Below, in pieces: positions 1-6,583 of a DNA stretch of 19,991 nucleotides. Both the position numbers and the translations under genes were made by a program. Under the pieces are notes generated by a model. The model saw nothing but the letters and a program-made list of their open reading frames with translations, was not told the origin of the DNA and did no database searches. The stretch is from Balneolaceae bacterium (lineage in GTDB: Bacteria; Bacteroidota; Rhodothermia; Balneolales; Balneolaceae): contig SKGY01000078.1 in NCBI GenBank assembly GCA_007117235.1, positions 1-19,991 of the forward strand, read 5' to 3'. Positions within the stretch are counted from its first letter, which is position 1; each line of letters starts with the position of its first letter.

Positions 1-462
1 GATGCCATTTCTCAACAACTAACTGATGGAACTACCACGTTTGTATTGGTTCGTCATGCCGAAAAAGTGGATGACAGTTACAACCCTGAGCTTTCTGAGG
101 AGGGGTATGAGAGGGTGGCTCAGCTTGATCTTATGCTTGAGAAGGTTAAATTCGATGCAGTTTATTCTACCCCGCTCATCCGAACCATGGAAACTGCCCG
201 CCCTATTTCTGAACGGCATCAACTTACAATTCAGGAGTATGATCATCGAAATCCGGGAGACGTTGTTGCAGGGTGGATTCAGAGACACCGTGGGCAAACC
301 GTTCTTGTGTCGGGTCACTCTAATTCGACTCCTACATTTGCAAATGCACTATTAGGTGAAGAGCATTTCATCAACAAATTTGACGAGTCAGACTACGGTA
401 ACCTGTTGATTATTATCATTTCACCAAATAAAGAGCGGCATTTAATTCATTTGAGATTTTAA
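1..462 (+). CDS. Histidine phosphatase superfamily protein (5'-truncated by window edge)
   Basis: The reading frame is open from base 1, so the start lies outside the window and 153 C-terminal residues are visible. An in-frame TTG at 46 is not a plausible start because it falls inside the first beta strand. The phospho-acceptor motif VRHAEK is at visible residues 17-22 (catalytic His19). A typical STPLIRTMETA segment with the supporting Arg61 follows, then a second catalytic His106 in SGHSNS. This is the branch-1 (phosphoglycerate mutase/SixA-like) fold, which transfers phosphate through a phosphohistidine. The substrate cannot be read from sequence. The RHAEK form and the short C-terminal half resemble small SixA-like phosphatases rather than glycolytic mutases. 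A signal peptide could exist upstream but is not visible. The gene converges with the hydrolase gene, leaving only 3 bp between stop codons. Confidence 0.88.
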   Translation, partial: DAISQQLTDGTTTFVLVRHAEKVDDSYNPELSEEGYERVAQLDLMLEKVKFDAVYSTPLIRTMETARPISERHQLTIQEYDHRNPGDVVAGWIQRHRGQTVLVSGHSNSTPTFANALLGEEHFINKFDESDYGNLLIIIISPNKERHLIHLRF

Positions 463-465
463 GTA

Positions 466-1350
466 TCAATCGAGTATAGTTTGGAATAATTCTAAAACCT
501 CTTCCCATTCATCACTCCACGGAGTAATCATCTCAAAATGTCCGGCTTTTGGTTGGAGTAGAAGCGTGGCATCATCACCGGCCTCTTTGGCTGCATTTAC
601 AAAATGATTACCGAAAAATGGTGGGACCGGCGCATCGAAAGCTGCAGTTACTTCGACAAATGGAACACCCAATGGCAATAAGTTTACCGGAGATGTGTCG
701 AGAAAAGCATTTTCACCACGGCCTTCGAGATCAATAAGGCGCTCAACAGTGTTCTCACCACAGGAAGATGATCCGTAGCTGGCGTACCGTTCCAGATCGT
801 TGATTCCCGCAAGGGAGATGACGGCATGAATATTAATCAGATTTTCACCGTAAAGCGGACTGCTATCAGGCAGGTTTTTTTTCGCTGCCAGCCAGGTTGC
901 CAAATGACCGCCGGCAGAGTGGCCTGAAGCAATGACTCGGTTCAGATTAAGATAGAATTTACCTGCAATTTCCCTTAGATAGTCAGCACCAATTGCAGCA
1001 TCCTGAAACGTGCCGGGATACCCTCCACCATCATGGCCCAATCGCCGGTATTCAATATTCCAGACGGCAAACCCATTCCTTCGGAGAGCTTCAGCCATGT
1101 AATTCATAATTTCAACCCCGGGATAAATATCGAACCAGCATCCTCCGTGGATCAGAATAACCGTTGTATGAGGTTCATCATCCGGCAGCCAGAGGTCGCC
1201 GAACTGAAGAGAATCAGCACCGTAATAAATTCTTTCAGTGGGTTGTGGGAGGTCGCCATCGATTAAGTCACGCCAGGAGATGAGCTGAGCCTGGAGGATT
1301 TCAGTAGTAAATAAAAGAACCAAGAAGGTTGTGAGTAATTTGTAGATCAT
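466..1350 (-). CDS. Exported alpha/beta hydrolase (esterase/BD-FAE-like)
   Basis: A 294-residue alpha/beta hydrolase. I chose the ATG at 1350 because it opens a clear signal peptide (MIYKLLTTFLVLLFTTEILQA, probable cleavage after LQA at residues 19-21). A longer form starting at 1419 would bury this in 23 odd residues and overlap mutS2. The oxyanion-hole motif HGGCW is at 68-72 and the nucleophile elbow GHSAG at 143-147 (Ser145). A probable acid Asp lies in AAFDAPVP and the catalytic His in KAGHFE near the C terminus, so the triad looks complete. HGGxW plus GHSAGGHL matches the BD-FAE/kynurenine-formamidase-like group of small-molecule esterases. The signal peptide argues for a periplasmic esterase over cytosolic formamidase, and the substrate is unknown. 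It starts 13 bp after the mutS2 stop on the same strand, so co-transcription is likely. No Shine-Dalgarno sequence is seen. Confidence 0.87.
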   Translation of the reverse strand: MIYKLLTTFLVLLFTTEILQAQLISWRDLIDGDLPQPTERIYYGADSLQFGDLWLPDDEPHTTVILIHGGCWFDIYPGVEIMNYMAEALRRNGFAVWNIEYRRLGHDGGGYPGTFQDAAIGADYLREIAGKFYLNLNRVIASGHSAGGHLATWLAAKKNLPDSSPLYGENLINIHAVISLAGINDLERYASYGSSSCGENTVERLIDLEGRGENAFLDTSPVNLLPLGVPFVEVTAAFDAPVPPFFGNHFVNAAKEAGDDATLLLQPKAGHFEMITPWSDEWEEVLELFQTILD

Positions 1351-1363
1351 TTTAGATAGTTCG

Positions 1364-3805
1364 TTATAGTTTAACCACCGTACATCCACTGCCGCCACTT
1401 TCCCAGGGAGCGATGTCAAACTCTTTTACTTCTTTTCGTTGTTCCAAATATTCATTCACCAGCTTTTGCAGGATTCCCTCGCCTTTACCGTGAATGATTT
1501 CGACCTCTTGTAAACCTCTTGTCAGTGCTTTGTCAAGATATAAAGTAAGCTCTTTTACGGCTTCGTCACCACGTTTTCCACGGAGGTCAAGGCGTGGCTG
1601 AACTGAAAAATCGAGGTGTTCTGACCCCCCATAAGAACGCCTTTTTGAAGCTGATTTTTCTTTTTTGGGTGGATTCGTTTTTACCAGTTTGTTCAGCTTC
1701 GATTTAACCTTCATGCCGTTTACGAGTACGGTGGCGTTGTTACCGGAGAGTTCAACCAGTTCCCCCGATGTATCGCTGTCGCCAATCAAAACATAATCGC
1801 CTTTTTGAGGGAGTTCATCACTTCGGAATGGTTTTTCTTCTTCTTGTTCGAATTCCTTTTTATTTGAATGGATCTCTTTTTTAGCATCACGAATGTCAGA
1901 CCGTGCCTCCTTGATTTTTGCTTTATCCTCAACACCGGCCTGAGCTATTTTTTCAACCGCTTCTTCGATTCTCTTATTGGCGCCTTTCATGATCTCTTCA
2001 GCATCTTTATAGGCACGTTCGAGAATCTTTTTCCTCTTATTCTCAAAATTGGAAGCTTTATCTAAATATACTTTCTCTCTTTTCTCAATCTCATAAAGTC
2101 GCTTTTTGGTTTCGGCCTGAATCTCTTCCGACTCCTGCATCTGACGTTCAAGATTCACCAGCAACTCTCCCATCTTATCACGCTGTTCGCCAAGAAGACT
2201 CCTGGCACGCTTCATCACATCAGGATGAAGCTCCATACGGTCGGCAATTTCAAACGCATAACTGCTCCCGGGCACTCCTTTCTTAAATCGATATGTAGGA
2301 GAGAGGCTCTCCTGATTAAACTCCATCGCTCCATTTACAACCAGCTTATGTTCGTGTGCAAACACTTTTAGTGAGCCGTGGTGAGTTGTAACAATTGCTC
2401 TGGCGCCATTTTTAATAACCTCTTCAACAAATGCCTGGAACAGAGCTCCGCCCTCTTCAGGATCGGTACCCGCACCTGCCTCATCAATCAATACAAGAGC
2501 TCCGGGCTTTATATTTGCCAGCGTATTTTTCATCCAGTTTAATCGGGATGAGAAGGTGCTCAAATCATTTTCTATGGATTGATCATCCCCAATATCAACA
2601 AACAGTCCACTAATCACGGGCAGTACAGAATCGGGTTGAACAGGAACGGGATAACCGCACTGAACCATCAGATTAATAACCCCGAGTGTTTTCATGGCAA
2701 CGGATTTTCCACCTGCATTGGGTCCCGTTATGACCAATGCCTGCTCTTTACCATTTAACTCTAAATTTAGAGGAACAACGGGTTCAGAAATTTTCTCAAC
2801 TCTGTGTTTAAGCAGCAGATTCGGATTGCGGGCATTGATTAGTTTGAGATTTAATCCCGGTTCAACCTGTGGTAACACACCGTCCAGATCAAGGCCGAGA
2901 GAGACTTTGCAGTGAATGGCATCAAGTTCACCGATTAGGGTACAGTTCAATAACAGTGAGTCGTGATATTTTTTTACTTCTGCCGTCAGTGCTCTTATGA
3001 TTCGATCAATCTCCCGTTGTTCTTCAGACTCGAGCTGTCGAATTTCGTTGTTTATATGAAGAGCCTGAACAGGCTCAATATAGACGGTTTGTCCGCTTGA
3101 AGAGACATCCTGAATAAATCCATCAAGTTTTCTTTTGAACTCGGCCTGAATGGGAATTACCATGCGTCCGTTTCGGATGGTAGCACCTTCATCAGATGTC
3201 ATGCCATCTTTGGCGGCTCTCTTCATTACCTGCTGAATAGTGTTACGAAGCTTACTTCTCTCTCTGTTGAGCTGGTTTCTGATTCTTCGCAGTTCCGGGC
3301 TGGCGTCATCCCGAAGTTCTCCGCGATCGGTAACTACTTTTAGTATAGCATCTTCAAGGGGTTTCTGATTGACGAGCCGATCTACAATTTTTTGAAGATT
3401 TGGATACTCCTTTTCTGCCCGATCAAAAAAGTGCTTAATGATTCTTGCTGATCTGGCATTATCAAAAATGATAGGAAAAAACTCGAGGGGAAGAACAGAA
3501 CCTATAGGCCTGCTTTCTTTCAGAATGTCACGAATATCATCAAGAGTGGTAAGAGGGTGGTTCAACCCACTCTGCAGAATATGGATCCATTCAGAGGATT
3601 TATCTATTTCCTTATTAACCGCTTCAGCTGAGGTAGATGGAGTTAGCTCTTCAATGAGTTCGCGGCCGTAGGGGGTATAGCGTTTTTTAAGCGTAGCATT
3701 TCTTATCGACTCAAAGCCGACTTTTTGAAGGGCGTTTTCGGGATATAGATCCAGTTTGTTCATCATACTGTTAAGGTCGTGATCTTTAAGCGAAAACAGA
3801 ACCAT
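1364..3805 (-). CDS. mutS2: Endonuclease MutS2 (MutS family ATPase with Smr domain)
   Basis: An 813-residue MutS2, close to the usual family length (about 780-800). It lacks the mismatch-recognition domain of MutS1. The order is N-terminal core/lever region (about 15-350), ATPase with Walker A GPNAGGKS (361-368), STFSSR (416-421), Walker B ALVLIDEAGAGTDP (436-449) and TTHH (473-476), a long charged helical clamp/coiled coil (about 545-670), then a C-terminal Smr nuclease domain with LDLRG (739-743) and HGKG (772-775). Known roles of the family are suppression of homologous recombination (Helicobacter) and splitting of collided ribosomes (Bacillus). Which applies here is not visible. The start is uncertain: ATG 3805 gives the listed protein, but the tandem ATGs at 3766/3763 (MMNKLDLYPE) fit the family N terminus better. 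It is transcribed divergently from the phzF-like gene. Confidence 0.96.
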   Translation of the reverse strand: MVLFSLKDHDLNSMMNKLDLYPENALQKVGFESIRNATLKKRYTPYGRELIEELTPSTSAEAVNKEIDKSSEWIHILQSGLNHPLTTLDDIRDILKESRPIGSVLPLEFFPIIFDNARSARIIKHFFDRAEKEYPNLQKIVDRLVNQKPLEDAILKVVTDRGELRDDASPELRRIRNQLNRERSKLRNTIQQVMKRAAKDGMTSDEGATIRNGRMVIPIQAEFKRKLDGFIQDVSSSGQTVYIEPVQALHINNEIRQLESEEQREIDRIIRALTAEVKKYHDSLLLNCTLIGELDAIHCKVSLGLDLDGVLPQVEPGLNLKLINARNPNLLLKHRVEKISEPVVPLNLELNGKEQALVITGPNAGGKSVAMKTLGVINLMVQCGYPVPVQPDSVLPVISGLFVDIGDDQSIENDLSTFSSRLNWMKNTLANIKPGALVLIDEAGAGTDPEEGGALFQAFVEEVIKNGARAIVTTHHGSLKVFAHEHKLVVNGAMEFNQESLSPTYRFKKGVPGSSYAFEIADRMELHPDVMKRARSLLGEQRDKMGELLVNLERQMQESEEIQAETKKRLYEIEKREKVYLDKASNFENKRKKILERAYKDAEEIMKGANKRIEEAVEKIAQAGVEDKAKIKEARSDIRDAKKEIHSNKKEFEQEEEKPFRSDELPQKGDYVLIGDSDTSGELVELSGNNATVLVNGMKVKSKLNKLVKTNPPKKEKSASKRRSYGGSEHLDFSVQPRLDLRGKRGDEAVKELTLYLDKALTRGLQEVEIIHGKGEGILQKLVNEYLEQRKEVKEFDIAPWESGGSGCTVVKL

Positions 3806-3882
3806 AAATCCAATGAATTAAGTTTCTCTATGCATGAATGAATTCGATTGGTCAATTCATTACCTTTTAAAAAATAGATGAT
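3806..3882. promoter_or_regulatory. Divergent mutS2/phzF control region with octamer repeats
   Basis: This 77-bp AT-rich gap must hold the start signals of both divergent genes. For mutS2 (minus strand) there is a TTGACC (bases 3855-3850) separated by 17 bp from a weak CATAGA (3832-3827), a fair sigma-70-like pair. The octamer AATGAATT occurs at 3812-3819 and 3837-3844, and inverted at 3854-3861 (AATTCATT). The last two form a perfect 8-bp inverted repeat around a 9-nt spacer. The three copies lie in the leader, between -35 and -10, and at the -35 edge of the proposed mutS2 promoter, as an operator would. No clear promoter is seen for phzF, and there is no Shine-Dalgarno on either side. Promoter and operator roles are inferred. 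Confidence 0.4.
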
Positions 3883-4665
3883 ATGGATATTTATCAGGTT
3901 GATGCTTTTACTAAAGATGTTTTTTCGGGAAATCCTGCAGCAGTAGTTCCTTTAAAAAAGTGGATTGATGATTCACTGATGCAGAAAATTGCAGCAGAAA
4001 ACAATTTGTCTGAGACCTCCTTTTTTGTGAAGGAGGGGGATGGTTCATATAGAATCAGATGGTTCACGCCGGAAACAGAAGTTGATTTATGCGGCCATGC
4101 TACTCTGGCAACTGCTCACGTACTTTACGAACATTTAAATTTTGATGGAGACCGCATCCTTTTCCATTCCAACAGTGGTCTTTTGTATGTAGAGAAAAGA
4201 GATGATTGTTATTGGATGGACTTTCCATCAAATCCGCCAGACCCGATTCCTGTACCAAAACTGATTCCTGAAGCATTGGGTGTGATACCGATTTATGCAG
4301 GAGTTAATACAGATCTGCTGGTTCTTGTTCAGGATGAGGAGATGGTTCAATCGATGAATCCTGATTTACTGATTCTTAAAAAAATGGAAGTAAGGGGAGT
4401 AATTGTGACGGCTCCTTCTGATCAAAATGGCATTGACTTTGTGAGTCGGTTTTTCGCACCTGGAGTGGGAGTGCCTGAAGACCCTGTTACAGGTTCAGCA
4501 CACACAGTATTGACTCCATTTTGGGCAAAACGTTTAGGGGAAAAAGATCTGAGGGCAAAGCAGATTTCTAAGAGAGGCGGTGATATTTACTGCAAACTAA
4601 AAGGAGAAAGGGTTGAGATAGGGGGTAATGCCGTCACCTATTTAGTCGGTAAAATACACGTTTAG
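3883..4665 (+). CDS. PhzF family isomerase/epimerase
   Basis: A 260-residue PhzF-family protein, slightly shorter than the roughly 280-residue phenazine enzyme. The N terminus MDIYQVDAF and the GNPAAV segment (16-21) are family hallmarks. The catalytic general acid/base Glu is Glu44 in NLSETSF. DLCGHATLA (68-76) and the C-half EDPVTGSAH (about 203-211) match the two substrate-binding loops of the diaminopimelate-epimerase fold. True PhzF isomerises 2,3-dihydro-3-hydroxyanthranilate in phenazine synthesis, but no other phenazine gene is present. This is therefore better called a PhzF-like isomerase of unknown small-molecule substrate. Its TAG stop shares a base with a GTG of the next gene (4663-4667), so translation is probably coupled to the downstream TauE/SafE permease. 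No Shine-Dalgarno precedes the ATG. Confidence 0.93.
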   Translation: MDIYQVDAFTKDVFSGNPAAVVPLKKWIDDSLMQKIAAENNLSETSFFVKEGDGSYRIRWFTPETEVDLCGHATLATAHVLYEHLNFDGDRILFHSNSGLLYVEKRDDCYWMDFPSNPPDPIPVPKLIPEALGVIPIYAGVNTDLLVLVQDEEMVQSMNPDLLILKKMEVRGVIVTAPSDQNGIDFVSRFFAPGVGVPEDPVTGSAHTVLTPFWAKRLGEKDLRAKQISKRGGDIYCKLKGERVEIGGNAVTYLVGKIHV

Positions 4666-4667
4666 TG

Positions 4668-5471
4668 ATGTTTATTCTCCTCATACTGCTCGGAATTGTT
4701 GCCGGAGTCACAGCAGGATTTTTTGGGGTAGGGGGCGGACTCATTTTTTCACCTATTCTATACTTTCTATTTACCGGATTTGGTGTTGAATCTCCAGTTT
4801 CGTGGACGGTTGGAACTGCGCTTTTCTGTACATTTACTGCTGCAGTAAGTAGTTCAATTCAACAGAGATCAGAGCGCAATTTTTACTGGAAAGAGGGCAT
4901 TATGCTTGGTGTGTTTGGCGCATTTGGGGTCTATTTCGGTAAAACAATCGTGACCTCCCCATATTATACTGAAGATGTTTTTGTCTCTCTTTTTGTGATG
5001 ATGTTGGTATTTGTTGCGATTCTTTTTTACAGAAAAAGTCAATCAACTGTGACCTTACAAGTTCAGCCGGGTAAGCTCACGGCTTTCAAAATGATAATTG
5101 CAGGGTTTCTGGGAGGATTGGTTGCTTCACTTGCCGGGGTTGGTGGTGGTATTGTATTGGTACCGGTAATGAACTTACTGTATCGAATACCAATTGGTAA
5201 AACGGTGAGCATGTCGTCACTCGCAATTGTGTTGATATCATTTTCCGGTTGGATGCAGTACGCCTTTTTTACTGATGGACTTGCCGGTATAACAGACTAT
5301 ACAATTGGTTTTGTGGATTTTGGAACTAGTCTGCCTCTAATAATGGGAGCTTTTGCAGGAGGAATACTGGGAGTGAAATTAAATCAAAATGTAAAAGGTA
5401 GCAAAGTGCAGCTTGGGTTTTCTATTATGGTGATTATTATCGCTATATCGATGATATGGAGTCTTTTCTAA
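4668..5471 (+). CDS. TauE/SafE family membrane permease (first copy)
   Basis: A 267-residue polytopic inner-membrane protein with about eight hydrophobic segments in two homologous halves, as in the TauE/SafE (DUF81) family. Each half opens with a glycine signature: GFFGVGGG (17-24) and LAGVGGG (155-161), each followed by a hydrophobic P-containing helix (SPIL, LVPVM). Family members are thought to export sulfite, sulfoacetate or other small organic/sulfur anions, but the substrate cannot be assigned. The start is either GTG 4665, overlapping the phzF stop, or ATG 4668 directly after. I list the ATG. The junction implies translational coupling with the PhzF-like isomerase. The last 29 bp overlap the 3' end of the opposing TauE/SafE gene. 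Confidence 0.92.
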   Translation: MFILLILLGIVAGVTAGFFGVGGGLIFSPILYFLFTGFGVESPVSWTVGTALFCTFTAAVSSSIQQRSERNFYWKEGIMLGVFGAFGVYFGKTIVTSPYYTEDVFVSLFVMMLVFVAILFYRKSQSTVTLQVQPGKLTAFKMIIAGFLGGLVASLAGVGGGIVLVPVMNLLYRIPIGKTVSMSSLAIVLISFSGWMQYAFFTDGLAGITDYTIGFVDFGTSLPLIMGAFAGGILGVKLNQNVKGSKVQLGFSIMVIIIAISMIWSLF

Positions 5472-6435
5472 ATCGAGTCAAAACGAAAAATAGCAATAAC
5501 CCGGCAATACTAATACCAAGAGAAAAGAGGCTAAGTGTGGAGTCGGGCCTTATAATATAGAGTGCAGTAAAGAATTGCACCACAATAATGACTATCAACG
5601 TCATCGCGATTGTTTTTCTGCCAATCTTATTGATCACGAACGCACCCAATGGCGCTCCAAAAATGACCACGGGAATACAAACTAACAGATAGTTAATAGC
5701 TTCAGGCTGCATTGTGTTTAAAACAAGTGAATGCATTGCAAATCCAACTATAGCATTTGATGCCATTAAAATGACGGATGTTGGAGTGGCAATTTTTTCG
5801 GAGAGCCCATATTTAAGCACAACAAATGCAAAAGTGCATATGTCAAGACCATTTCCCAAAATAGAACTGAATACACCGCCAAATACCCCAACTAAGATAA
5901 GCTCGATCTTTTGATAGTTAGTAAAATTTGGCAATGAATCGACGCTCTCCTTTTTGCTATTGGTAAAGTTTACATACCACAAAGCAATTCCAAAACTAAG
6001 CCAGAATGATACAAACATCATTTTAGCGTATGCCGGTTGCACAAGTGGCGCGATGTAGAGTGTTCCTAAAATGATTCCCACAAACCCACCCAATCCCGCC
6101 AGAAGCAGGTAGTTTATTTCAATTTTTATTTTTGATAAGAAGATCCAGATTGCGGCAAATGTCATTCCAAAGCTTTGAATGGCGAAGCTGAAATTTCGGG
6201 CCACACTAGGTTCTATATTGAAAAGAAGTGTCATTGCCGGATATGCAATTGCACCCCCGCCTTCAGAGCTTGCCCCTGCAATGAACGATCCAACAATCAT
6301 GGTGACCGTCATAAACCAATTGTCAATAAATAAACTCAACAAGTCGTTGGAAGTCATGAAAATAATCCATCCAACCAGTACTGTTGACGCTAGAGATAAA
6401 AAGATTAAAAGTGGCCGTTTATTAATTTGATTCAT
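5443..6435 (-). CDS. TauE/SafE family membrane permease (second, divergent copy)
   Basis: A 330-residue polytopic membrane protein, longer than its neighbour by an extra N-terminal helix (about 8-27) and a C-terminal helix with a basic tail. The first-half signature is GASSEGGGAIAYP (54-66), unlike the GVGGG of the adjacent permease. The second-half equivalent, SSILGNGLD (190-198), has lost the triple glycine. This places it in a different TauE/SafE subfamily, not a recent tandem duplicate. TauE/SafE members move small anions such as sulfite or sulfoacetate, and the substrate here is unknown. Its stop (5443-5445) lies inside the coding region of the convergent permease, a 29-bp tail-to-tail overlap. 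It is divergent from the histidine kinase gene, with about 148 bp between starts. No Shine-Dalgarno is seen. Confidence 0.9.
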   Translation of the reverse strand: MNQINKRPLLIFLSLASTVLVGWIIFMTSNDLLSLFIDNWFMTVTMIVGSFIAGASSEGGGAIAYPAMTLLFNIEPSVARNFSFAIQSFGMTFAAIWIFLSKIKIEINYLLLAGLGGFVGIILGTLYIAPLVQPAYAKMMFVSFWLSFGIALWYVNFTNSKKESVDSLPNFTNYQKIELILVGVFGGVFSSILGNGLDICTFAFVVLKYGLSEKIATPTSVILMASNAIVGFAMHSLVLNTMQPEAINYLLVCIPVVIFGAPLGAFVINKIGRKTIAMTLIVIIVVQFFTALYIIRPDSTLSLFSLGISIAGLLLFFVLTRFRKDSISSI

Positions 6436-6583
6436 GGATATTTTTTATAAGATTTGCACTACCAAAGCAAAGTTGACAAAGGAATGTTCCACAGGCGTCA
6501 AATACTTGATTAGATTTTAGACAGTGTGACTGAATAATTAAAATTTTCTAATATATTAGGTGAGCATAATAACTCAAGGTGAT
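6436..6583. promoter_or_regulatory. Divergent permease/histidine-kinase intergenic region
   Basis: A 148-bp AT-rich gap between two divergent starts, so it should carry both promoters. What can be seen is a perfect 12-bp palindrome CTAATATATTAG (6548-6559), a short dyad GGAATGTTCC (6481-6490), and a plus-strand TTGACA (6473-6478) with no convincing -10 box at 16-18 bp. The palindrome sits 24 bp before ATG 6584 and could be a -10 region or operator for the kinase gene. AAGGTG (6576-6581) just before ATG 6584 is a possible, rather close, ribosome-binding site. I see no confident promoter for the minus-strand permease. Confidence 0.3.

Noticed and set aside
46..462. Complete phosphatase gene starting at TTG 46
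   Set aside because: The frame is open to base 1 and the TTG codon is the Leu just before the catalytic VRHAEK, so it is internal to a truncated gene.
1351..1419. Longer N terminus for the alpha/beta hydrolase, overlapping mutS2
   Set aside because: It would hide a clear signal peptide that begins at ATG 1350 and adds residues that read as the antisense frame of nothing recognisable.
3883..4665. Phenazine biosynthesis gene
   Set aside because: Only the PhzF-family fold is present. No phzA-E/G homologues accompany it and the family is broad in function.
6473..6503. Sigma-70 promoter from TTGACA 6473-6478
   Set aside because: No hexamer resembling TATAAT lies 16-18 bp downstream.
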